This document shows positions 1 to 5,083 of a stretch of DNA of 5,260 nt, one piece after another. The stretch comes from DATNPH01 sp036703315. Its GTDB lineage: Bacteria > Cyanobacteriota > Cyanobacteriia > Cyanobacteriales > Coleofasciculaceae. Numbering within the stretch: position 1 is the stretch's first letter; each line of letters starts with the position of its first letter. The stretch lies in NCBI GenBank assembly GCA_036703315.1, contig DATNPH010000057.1, positions 1-5,260 of the forward strand, written 5' to 3'. Under the pieces are notes generated by a model. It was not told the origin of the DNA, ran no database searches, and saw nothing but the letters and a program-made list of their open reading frames with translations. The position numbers and the translations under genes are program-made.

Positions 1-120
1 AAATTCCTTGAGGGCAACAACACATTGCTGACCTAAGCTGCCAAGTCCACAAACCAAAAATCGGTCTAGTTTTACTTGATCGCTAGAAGAGCACTGCTGG
101 AAACTCGCGGCTAGATGCAT
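1..120 (-). CDS. NAD-binding (TrkA-N/RCK-like) protein, N-terminal fragment
   Basis: Forty codons from an ATG at 120-118 run leftward off the window edge. A short polar leader of about 20 residues is followed by DRFLVCGLGSLGQQC, a beta strand plus a glycine-rich turn (GLGSLG, fitting GxGxxG) typical of the Rossmann nucleotide-binding fold. The exact form resembles TrkA-N/RCK domains, which bind NAD(H) and gate or regulate potassium channels and transporters. No membrane segment precedes the domain, so if this start is right the protein begins directly with the cytoplasmic regulatory domain. An in-frame TGA five codons upstream of the ATG rules out a longer N-terminus. The ribosome site is weak (A-rich, AAAAAAGA). 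The gene is divergent from the hydroxylase at 403. Potassium-channel function is a family inference from 40 residues; another Rossmann protein is possible. Confidence 0.7.
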   Translation of the reverse strand, partial: MHLAASFQQCSSSDQVKLDRFLVCGLGSLGQQCVVALKEF

Positions 121-154
121 TCTTTTTTCTATTTGTCAAGAAACTTTAGCTCTG

Positions 155-160
155 ATTATA
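155..160 (-). promoter_or_regulatory. Possible -10 box (TATAAT) for the leftward NAD-binding gene
   Basis: On the minus strand a perfect TATAAT lies about 35 bases upstream of the ATG at 120, a sensible distance for a short leader. I see no good -35 hexamer 16-19 bases further upstream and no GTAN8TAC activator site, so this is a single-box guess in AT-rich DNA. Confidence 0.3.
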
Positions 161-389
161 GGCGAGTTCTTCCTATTATTAGTAGTGGAGTGCCGTCCTA
201 TACAGGCCTACTCTAGGCGAAAAAAATGCGTTCATTTAGGAGCCCTTATTAGCAACTATCTTTTCTGTATCTTTGAAGACAAATGCAGGAGTTCATTTCA
301 GAGCTGATTGAAGTGTTAAATAAACCCTCCAAAATTAACCACCCGATCAATAAACCTTAACGTCTATCAGATACATTTATATGAAGTTG

Positions 390-394
390 GGAGG
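390..394 (+). promoter_or_regulatory. Strong ribosome binding site of the hydroxylase gene
   Basis: GGAGG (within GGGAGGAG) ends 8 bases before the ATG at 403. It fixes the true start of the hydroxylase, which lies upstream of the frameshift and in a different frame from most of the protein. Confidence 0.75.
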
Positions 395-402
395 AGTGTT
401 TA

Positions 403-920
403 ATGGAAGTTTTTGTTACGGCTTTAGTAGCTTTAGTTTTGCTAGTATTGGGTGATTTTTTTCTACATTCTTTTATCATGTTCCTGAACATGTTTTCGGC
501 AAGTTCCATACAGCAGTTCATTATAGTGAAAATCACAGCTTCATTCATTATGCTGTATTAACCAAAAATCCACTGGTAATGTTTAATGGATTACTTGGCG
601 CTTTACCTTATTTGATATTTGTCCTCTGGCTTTGGGATCTATCTTCCATGGGTACTCTTTTAGGGCTTTTGTTGGGTAAAGTGCATGTGGTATGTAGACA
701 TGTTTATCTACTAAATTGGCAAACTCCTGAGTTGATGATACGCATCTTCAATTTCTTGTTTATAACGACTCCTGAGCGACATTGGCTCCATCATCAGAAT
801 TCTTCTGTTGCTTATGGTGATATTTTTACGTTTTACGAACAACCCTCACAAGCATGGTTGAGAATCTTGCGGCTACTCAAGAGGAAATTGAGGAAGGCTA
901 GCAAACACGTAACCCTGTGA
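403..920 (+). pseudogene. Sterol desaturase/fatty acid hydroxylase family protein, split by a -1 frameshift
   Basis: From the ATG at 403 the first frame gives MEVFVTALVALVLLVLGDFF, a hydrophobic helix, then goes out of frame and stops at 559-561. The reading frame starting at TCT 462 continues the protein without a stop to TGA 918-920. Joined by re-reading one T, the product is 172 residues. It carries the histidine clusters of the diiron membrane hydroxylase superfamily: H26-x3-H30, H36-x3-H40 with H45 and H49, H95-x4-H100, and H127-x2-H130-H131 (ERHWLHHQN), plus a second hydrophobic stretch at about 63-92 and a basic tail. Family members oxidise lipid or sterol-like substrates in membranes using iron and O2; the substrate here is unknown. 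All histidine clusters survive and there is no second lesion, so the break is recent, a sequencing error, or bypassed by slippage. The gene converges on the kinase gene and ends at the terminator at 1011. Confidence 0.8.
456..462 (+). other. T7 frameshift site in the hydroxylase gene (slippery heptamer T TTT TTT)
   Basis: The frame break maps to seven consecutive T between GGTGA and CTACA. Eight T would give an uninterrupted frame reading GDFFSTFFYHVPEH. In the annotated frame the run is phased T|TTT|TTT, which matches the X-XXY-YYZ rule for -1 ribosomal slippage and would also restore the frame. A simple one-base deletion is the more ordinary explanation. No obvious downstream stimulatory hairpin was seen. 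Confidence 0.75.
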
Positions 921-1010
921 ATAAAACTTAAACAAACTATAAACCTTGTCTAACTTGTAGCAGAGAAAATATAAGGTGTGGTTCAGACTATTCCACAAAT
1001 ACTTGATTTA

Positions 1011-1037
1011 CCCAGTGCTAAAACACTGGGATTTTTC
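1011..1037 (+). terminator. Rho-independent terminator of the hydroxylase transcript
   Basis: A perfect 7-bp stem, CCCAGTG (1011-1017) and CACTGGG (1024-1030), encloses a 6-base loop and is followed by ATTTTTC on the plus strand. It lies about 90 bases after the hydroxylase stop. The loop and right arm overlap the last codons and TAG stop of the convergent kinase gene. On the minus strand no T-run follows the stem, so it should act mainly on rightward transcripts. Confidence 0.75.
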
Positions 1038-2835
1038 TTAATTCGATGTTTCGGTTTTTAGATTCTATAATCATATTTATAGGTAAGGTTACTATGAATT
1101 TCGCTCCCTGATCTGGTTCTGAAATAGCCGTGATTTTACCCTGATGTTTTTCAATAATCTGATAGCAAATAGCCAATCCCATACCTGTACCTTTACCAAT
1201 GGGTTTAGTTGTGAAAAAAGGGTCAAATATTCTATTTTTAATGTCTGGTGCAATACCATAACTATTATCCTGAATCCATACTTCTATTTGGTTACTTTCT
1301 ATAAGTTTTGTCCCAATAACAATTTTTCCTTGAGATAGTTTATTGTTAGCTAATATGGCATCAATAGCATTGGTAAGTATGTTCATAAATACTTGATTAA
1401 GTTGAGCAGGATAACACTCAATTAAGGGTAAAGCATCATAGTGCTTGATGACTTCAATAGTCGGCTTGAGTTGGTAGCTCAGAAGTAACAACGTGTTATC
1501 AATCCCTTCATGGATATCCACCACTTTCCGCTCAGCTTCATCTAGGTGGCTAAAATTACGTAATGATAAAATAATCTGTCGGATTCGCTCTGTTCCTAGC
1601 TGCATTGAGGATAGAAGTTTAATTAAATCTTTGCTCAGAAAGTCGAGTTCAATTTCTTCTCGCTTATTCTGAATTTCAGGAACTGGCTGAGGATAATATT
1701 GCTCATATAGATGCACTAATTTTAGAAGGTCTTGAATATAGTTATTGGCATAGGTTAAGTTGCCGTGAATAAAGCTAACTGGGTTATTGATTTCATGAGC
1801 GATTCCTGCCACCATATGACCCAAGCTAGACATTTTTTCACTTTGAATTAGTTGTGCTTGGGCTTGCTGTAGCTCTCGAATTTGTTTGGATACTTGCTGG
1901 ATGAGTTGGTTGAGAGAGGTAGCTAAGACACCAATTTCATCTTCGCTAGTAACTGGGGCTTGTAGCTCAAAATTTCTCTCTTCGGTAGCTCGTTTGGCTA
2001 TCTTCGTAACGGCTTTGATAGGACGAGCGATCGCACGACTAGTATAAAAGGCTAAAGCCAACGCGATCGCTATTGATAGCGTCATACTAGCCACAATGAT
2101 TATTACCCGCAGGATTTTGGAATCCTTAGAAGAATTCTCTGCGTGCGTCCGTTGAGCTGAAGTAGACTCAACTAGTTCTTTTAAACTTTTTGAGAGCTGT
2201 TCAAACTGGGGTGCTTGCTCTCCAGTGCTTCTCATTCCTAGAAATTGCTTAGCTGCCTGAATTTCTTTTGGTGTTAGATTATCAACATCTAAGTTCTTTG
2301 AGTCTGAGTGGATTAACTGGATGAACGATTCCAGTTCAGTGTCGTAAGTCTGCAACAATATTTTTAGTTTTACTGCATCTTCTACTGGAATACCCTGATA
2401 ATCTTTTAAACTTAATTTAAGCTTCGATAGAAGTTCTCTAGCTTCAGTAATGCTCTTAAATAATTGGATAACTTCGTATTTCTGACGGATACTATTTTCA
2501 GGCGATAAGATTATTCCTCTCTGATAAAGATTAACCTTAAGAATAGATTTTTCTAAATGATCGATCAACTCATATCTATTTGTGGCGGATCGGTATTGCT
2601 CTGCTACCTTATCATCACAATACTCTCCGGCACTTAGCCCTACTCCTGTTCCCAGAACGGCAATGCTAAGGGACAAAATATATCCGTAGCGAATTTTTTG
2701 GTGAATAGTCCAGCGACGGATAATGCGGTTAAGCCAGACTCCAGGAATTGCTAGACTCCTAAATTTAAAAAATAGGCTAGATGGAGCGGTAAAAGCTTTG
2801 TTGTTAGTGAAGATATCAAAATCTGGGGGATGCAT
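1018..2835 (-). CDS. Membrane sensor histidine kinase (HAMP, HisKA, HATPase)
   Basis: This is a 605-residue two-component sensor of the inner membrane (ATG numbering). TM1 is at about 51-71, followed by a mostly helical, charged periplasmic sensing region to about 240 and TM2 at about 241-264. A HAMP linker (from SRAIARPIKAV) runs to about 315, then a short coiled coil. The H-box AGIAHEINNP has phosphoacceptor H347. The ATPase domain has an N-box (N485, N489, D492), G1 box DNSYGI (523-528), F-box FDPFF (537-541) and G2 box GKGTGMGL. It resembles the HPK4-type kinases common in cyanobacteria. In G1 the usual first glycine is serine (S525). There is no receiver domain and no response regulator nearby, so partner and signal are unknown. 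The frame is open up to a TTG at 2883, 16 codons upstream; I prefer ATG 2835, although neither has a good ribosome site. The gene may begin independently of the upstream urt operon. Confidence 0.9.
   Translation of the reverse strand: MHPPDFDIFTNNKAFTAPSSLFFKFRSLAIPGVWLNRIIRRWTIHQKIRYGYILSLSIAVLGTGVGLSAGEYCDDKVAEQYRSATNRYELIDHLEKSILKVNLYQRGIILSPENSIRQKYEVIQLFKSITEARELLSKLKLSLKDYQGIPVEDAVKLKILLQTYDTELESFIQLIHSDSKNLDVDNLTPKEIQAAKQFLGMRSTGEQAPQFEQLSKSLKELVESTSAQRTHAENSSKDSKILRVIIIVASMTLSIAIALALAFYTSRAIARPIKAVTKIAKRATEERNFELQAPVTSEDEIGVLATSLNQLIQQVSKQIRELQQAQAQLIQSEKMSSLGHMVAGIAHEINNPVSFIHGNLTYANNYIQDLLKLVHLYEQYYPQPVPEIQNKREEIELDFLSKDLIKLLSSMQLGTERIRQIILSLRNFSHLDEAERKVVDIHEGIDNTLLLLSYQLKPTIEVIKHYDALPLIECYPAQLNQVFMNILTNAIDAILANNKLSQGKIVIGTKLIESNQIEVWIQDNSYGIAPDIKNRIFDPFFTTKPIGKGTGMGLAICYQIIEKHQGKITAISEPDQGAKFIVTLPINMIIESKNRNIELRKIPVF
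2027..2034. repeat. HIP1 octamer in the kinase gene (first)
   Basis: GCGATCGC lies in the HAMP-proximal codons of the kinase gene, only 36 bases from a second copy. Confidence 0.9.
2063..2070. repeat. HIP1 octamer in the kinase gene (second)
   Basis: A second GCGATCGC lies in the TM2 coding segment of the same gene. Confidence 0.9.
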
Positions 2836-2932
2836 AAATGAAGCCAAATCAGATACTGTGAGGCGAACTCTTGCAGCCGTCAATTTTTCTACGTAGCAGT
2901 AGCATTTATCTCTTGAACCTAGGCAACTTATG

Positions 2933-2945
2933 CAAGAGTCTCTTG
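2933..2945. promoter_or_regulatory. 13-bp dyad upstream of the kinase gene, possible operator
   Basis: CAAGAG-T-CTCTTG has perfect 6-base arms around one central base and lies about 98 bases upstream of the preferred kinase ATG (50 bases upstream of the TTG alternative). The position suits a regulator site in the leader or promoter, but a short dyad can arise by chance and no regulator family is recognised. Confidence 0.3.
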
Positions 2946-3035
2946 TTTAACTGGATACAAAACACCTACAAAGAACGTGTTCACGAAAAATCCTTATCTT
3001 CGTGGCACCCTCATGTTCGCTCTAATTTAACTGAG

Positions 3036-3141
3036 TTATACCAATTTCCTTTTCATATGCCACACTTTGACCCCCCACTCCCCCTTGCCACGAGGGAAGC
3101 AAGAAAAGTATCTGTAGCAAGCATTGATGAAATTGGCATTA
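3036..3141. repeat. Possible interspersed repeat element with imperfect inverted ends
   Basis: TTATACCAATTTC at 3036-3048 and the reverse complement of 3129-3141 (TAATGCCAATTTC) match at 11 of 13 positions, bracketing about 106 bases. Inside is a C-rich tract followed by a small hairpin CCCTTG-CCA-CGAGGG (one T-G pair). TTATACCAATTT-like ends are, from memory, common in cyanobacterial intergenic repeats, so this may be a MITE-like or other dispersed repeat. No transposase and no target duplication were identified. Confidence 0.35.
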
Positions 3142-3222
3142 GGATTACAAAGTTGATTGATGCAACCACTGCCTTTGCAAATTACACCCGTTGTATGTAA
3201 ATAGTATGAAGTTCGTGTGTCA

Positions 3223-3238
3223 GTAGCCTATAGGCTAC
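3223..3238. repeat. Perfect 16-bp palindrome GTAGCCTATAGGCTAC
   Basis: The two 8-base halves are exact reverse complements with no spacer. It could be a dimeric regulator site or part of a dispersed palindromic repeat. It has GTA and TAC ends but with ten bases between them, so it does not fit the NtcA consensus GTAN8TAC. Confidence 0.6.
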
Positions 3239-3255
3239 CAACTTAAAGCGGAACA

Positions 3256-3310
3256 CTTGACCCAGTGGTTGATGGTTGATGGTTGATGGTTGATGGTTCA
3301 TAGGGTCAAG
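3256..3310. repeat. 8-bp inverted repeat bracketing the heptamer array
   Basis: CTTGACCC at 3256-3263 and GGGTCAAG at 3303-3310 are perfect reverse complements flanking the array with 3 bases and 1 base to spare. The right arm shares one base with the competing hairpin that follows. Confidence 0.6.
3267..3301 (+). repeat. Heptanucleotide tandem repeat (STRR), GGTTGAT x4 plus GGTTCAT
   Basis: Four perfect GGTTGAT units run from 3267 to 3294 and a fifth, one-base variant GGTTCAT, fills 3295-3301. Short tandemly repeated heptamers of this kind are a known feature of heterocystous cyanobacterial intergenic DNA. Two more heptamers in opposite orientation follow at 3313-3326 (ATGAACT, ATGAACC), the second being the exact reverse complement of GGTTCAT. 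Copy number probably varies between strains. Confidence 0.85.
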
Positions 3311-3326
3311 CCATGAACTATGAACC
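3295..3326. repeat. 9-bp hairpin formed by opposed heptamers
   Basis: GGTTCATAG (3295-3303) and CTATGAACC (3318-3326) form a perfect 9-bp stem with a 14-base loop. The left arm is the last unit of the direct heptamer array and the right arm is in the inverted units. No T-run follows on either strand, so it does not look like a simple terminator. Confidence 0.6.
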
Positions 3327-3431
3327 TATTGTCCCGGCTTAAACGGATAGCTGCCTACATTATATAAGTCCTGGAACATGTGATAATGGTAATCATCTCT
3401 AAAAGCACTGATTACTGCCTAAATTAGCACT

Positions 3432-3464
3432 TTGCACCTGGCATCTTACAGTTGCCAAGTGCAA
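3432..3464 (-). terminator. Candidate 3' hairpin of the urt operon
   Basis: TTGCACCTGGCA (3432-3443) and TGCCAAGTGCAA (3453-3464) pair at 11 of 12 positions around a 9-base loop, about 40 bases beyond the urtE stop in the direction of transcription. The stem is strong, but no T-run follows it on the minus strand, so it may stabilise or help end the urt mRNA rather than act as a canonical intrinsic terminator. Confidence 0.4.
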
Positions 3465-3503
3465 TATGTGAACTATTTATAGAGAGGCAGAATTTGTTGC
3501 AGG

Positions 3504-4262
3504 TTATACAGCTAAAAATCTTTGAATAACCTCATTACTAAGTTCGCTCGTTGGTCCCGACGCCACAATACCGCCTTTTTGCATGGCATAGTACTTATCG
3601 GCTTGCCGGACAAAGTGCAGGTGTTGCTCGACTAGCAGTACAGAAATGCCTGTAGTTTGTATAATCCGACGGACAGCGGCTTCGATTTCTAGGATGATAG
3701 AAGGCTGAATGCCTTCGGTGGGTTCGTCTAACACCAATAAGCGAGGGTTTCCCATTAAAGCACGAGCGATCGCAAGTTGTTGTTGTTGACCACCACTCAA
3801 GTCACCGCCCATCCGCGACAGCATCGACTTTAAAACAGGAAACAGCGAGAAGATTTCCTCTGGTATTTCTTCATTGCCACGTCTCCCACTGCGACGTGCC
3901 TCAAAACCGAGTAACAAATTTTCCTTCACCGTCAAACGGGGAATAATCTCTCGTCCTTGAGGAACGTAACCAATCCCCAACTTTGCTCGTTGATCAGGAG
4001 ATTTACTAGTTATCAGTTCATCCGCCAAGGTAATCGTGCCACTACGAGGTTTGAGCAACCCCATGATTGTTTTGAGCAACGTTGTCTTACCAACACCATT
4101 ACGCCCAATCAGGCAAACCATTTGCCCCACTGGTACACTCAAATCTACATTCCGCAGAATGTGACTTTCACCGTAGTAGACATTAAGGTCAGAGACTTGC
4201 AGCATCAAAGGCAGCAATGTTTTCTCTGAGAGTGGAAAGACTGAATTATTAGTTTGAGCCAT
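3504..4262 (-). CDS. urtE: Urea ABC transporter ATP-binding subunit UrtE
   Basis: This 252-residue cytoplasmic ATPase is one of two that power urea import through the UrtB/UrtC permeases, fed by the binding protein UrtA; it belongs to the branched-chain amino acid (LivF-like) ABC group. Visible motifs are Walker A GRNGVGKTT (53-61), Q-loop Q102 in GYVPQGRE, signature LSGGQQQQ (155-162), Walker B LLVLDEP (175-181) and the switch histidine H214 in VEQHLHF. The core LQVSDLNVYYGESHILRNVDL and the tail IQRFLAV read as typical cyanobacterial UrtE. The chosen ATG at 4262 has a good GGGAGA site and overlaps the end of urtD by 14 bases, giving about 19 residues before Met20, where I would expect the usual UrtE N-terminus. 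Met20 (4205) lacks a clear ribosome site. It is the last gene of the operon. Confidence 0.95.
   Translation of the reverse strand: MAQTNNSVFPLSEKTLLPLMLQVSDLNVYYGESHILRNVDLSVPVGQMVCLIGRNGVGKTTLLKTIMGLLKPRSGTITLADELITSKSPDQRAKLGIGYVPQGREIIPRLTVKENLLLGFEARRSGRRGNEEIPEEIFSLFPVLKSMLSRMGGDLSGGQQQQLAIARALMGNPRLLVLDEPTEGIQPSIILEIEAAVRRIIQTTGISVLLVEQHLHFVRQADKYYAMQKGGIVASGPTSELSNEVIQRFLAV
3766..3773. repeat. HIP1 octamer in urtE
   Basis: GCGATCGC is the highly iterated palindrome abundant in many cyanobacterial genomes. This copy lies inside urtE, in the codons for AIA just after the ABC signature. Confidence 0.9.
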
Positions 4263-5070
4263 GATGATCTCCCACTATTTCCAACAACTCAGATTGTCCT
4301 TCTGCCAGGTTGATATGACTATTGTCTTCCAGTTGCTGTCCCAAATACACCTCTATTACACGAGGGTCATTTTGTACTTGCTCAATCGTGCCTTCACACA
4401 ATACTGACCCTTCGTGCAGGACGGTTACTTTTCGAGCAATCTGGCGCACAAACTCCATATCATGCTCAATCACTACAATTGAATGACTTTCTGCTAAGGA
4501 TAAAAGTAAATCCCCCACGTTTTCCGTCTCTTCATCCGTCAAACCTGCAACCGGTTCATCCACCAGTAACAAATCCGGCGACTGTGCAACCAACATCCCA
4601 ATTTCCAGCCGTTGCTTCTCGCCGTGGGAAAGCAAGGCAGCGGCTAACTCGGCTTTAACCGATAAGCCAATTGTTTCCAACAAACTTTTAACTGTAGTGC
4701 GTTCAGCCGTCGAGGACTGCTTAAACAACGTGGCAAAAACATTTTTCTGACGATTACAGGCAATTTCCAGGTTATCGCGGACAGTCAGATTGAGGTAGAC
4801 ACGCGGTGTCTGGAACTTGCGACCAATTCCTAGAAGGGCAATCTCATTTTCAGACAGCGCCTTTAAATTGCGCCCCTTGAACAGCACTCGCCCCTGTGTT
4901 GGCTGTACTTTGCCTGTGATTACGTCTAAAAACGTTGTTTTTCCAGCACCGTTGGGACCAATCACCACCCGCAACTCCCCAGCATCCATACTGAAGTTTA
5001 GGTTGTTGATCGCCTTAAATCCGTCAAAGCTAACTGTTACGTTTTCCGTTTCTAAGATTTTCCCATTCAT
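4249..5070 (-). CDS. urtD: Urea ABC transporter ATP-binding subunit UrtD
   Basis: This 273-residue cytoplasmic ATPase is the LivG-like partner of UrtE in the urea importer. Motifs are Walker A GPNGAGKTT (38-46), Q-loop Q87 in GRKFQTPRVY, signature LSHGEKQR (147-154), Walker B LLLVDEP (167-173) and H203 in VIEHDMEF. The N-terminus KILETENVTVSFDGFKA and the segment DPRVIEVYLGQQ are characteristic of UrtD. After LGQQ, where I would expect the protein to end soon, about 27 further acidic residues run into urtE, overlapping it by 14 bases. The ATG at 5070 has GGGAGA 7 bases upstream, touching the urtC stop, so the genes are tightly coupled. In nitrogen-limited cyanobacteria urt operons are usually NtcA-activated, but the operon promoter is outside this window. 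Confidence 0.96.
   Translation of the reverse strand: MNGKILETENVTVSFDGFKAINNLNFSMDAGELRVVIGPNGAGKTTFLDVITGKVQPTQGRVLFKGRNLKALSENEIALLGIGRKFQTPRVYLNLTVRDNLEIACNRQKNVFATLFKQSSTAERTTVKSLLETIGLSVKAELAAALLSHGEKQRLEIGMLVAQSPDLLLVDEPVAGLTDEETENVGDLLLSLAESHSIVVIEHDMEFVRQIARKVTVLHEGSVLCEGTIEQVQNDPRVIEVYLGQQLEDNSHINLAEGQSELLEIVGDHHGSN
4268..4273 (-). promoter_or_regulatory. Ribosome binding site of urtE, inside urtD
   Basis: On the minus strand GGGAGA is followed by 5 bases (TCATC) and the ATG at 4262. The site lies within the last codons of urtD, which supports the upstream start of urtE and suggests translational coupling. Confidence 0.65.
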
Positions 5071-5077
5071 GCCGCTA

Positions 5078-5083
5078 TCTCCC
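5078..5083 (-). promoter_or_regulatory. Ribosome binding site of urtD
   Basis: GGGAGA on the minus strand sits 7 bases before the urtD ATG. Its first G is the last base of the urtC TAG stop. Confidence 0.65.

Larger units (their letters stand above)
121..402. other. Divergent intergenic region
   Basis: This spacer separates the leftward NAD-binding gene from the rightward hydroxylase and should hold both promoters. Visible structure is limited. There is the TATAAT above, a small hairpin GCCTA-CTC-TAGGC at 206-218, and two direct copies of AATAAACC at 319-326 and 349-356, exactly 30 bases apart. No clear sigma-70 -35/-10 pair was found for the hydroxylase; TTGAAG at 308-313 with AAAATT at 331-336 (17-base spacer) is the best but weak. 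A 25-codon open frame from 283 is not convincing as a gene. Confidence 0.6.
2836..3503. other. Repeat-rich intergenic region between urtE and the kinase gene
   Basis: These 668 bases hold no gene I can support. Rightward and leftward open frames here are short, low in recognisable motifs and run through repeats. The region contains a 13-bp dyad at 2933-2945, an inverted-repeat segment at 3036-3141, a 16-bp palindrome at 3223-3238, a heptamer array at 3267-3301 nested in inverted repeats, and a hairpin at 3432-3464 behind urtE. It must also hold the urtE 3' end and probably the kinase promoter, but no confident -35/-10 pair was found. Confidence 0.65.

Noticed and set aside
206..218. Hairpin GCCTA-CTC-TAGGC in the left spacer as a terminator
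   Set aside because: The stem is only 5 bp, it is followed by A-residues on the plus strand, and it is not downstream of any gene in this window.
283..360. Small rightward 25-codon frame upstream of the hydroxylase (possible leader peptide)
   Set aside because: It has only a weak ribosome site, no regulatory hairpin after it, and ordinary intergenic composition.
357..548. Leftward 63-codon frame over the start of the hydroxylase
   Set aside because: It is antisense to the well-supported hydroxylase coding sequence and has no recognisable domain.
1144..1338. Rightward 64-codon frame antisense to the kinase ATPase domain
   Set aside because: It lies wholly over essential HATPase motifs of the opposite strand and shows no independent signal.
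2871..3200. Rightward 109-codon open frame starting inside the 5' end of the kinase gene
   Set aside because: It overlaps the kinase N-terminus antisense and runs through the proposed repeat element. It has no recognisable motif and no ribosome site, and its composition looks random.
3223..3238. NtcA binding site
   Set aside because: The palindrome has ten bases between GTA and TAC; the NtcA consensus requires eight. No GTAN8TAC was found by eye in the spacers.
3267..3326. CRISPR-like array
   Set aside because: The units are 7 bases long and directly adjacent, with no spacers and no cas genes; this is a simple tandem heptamer repeat.
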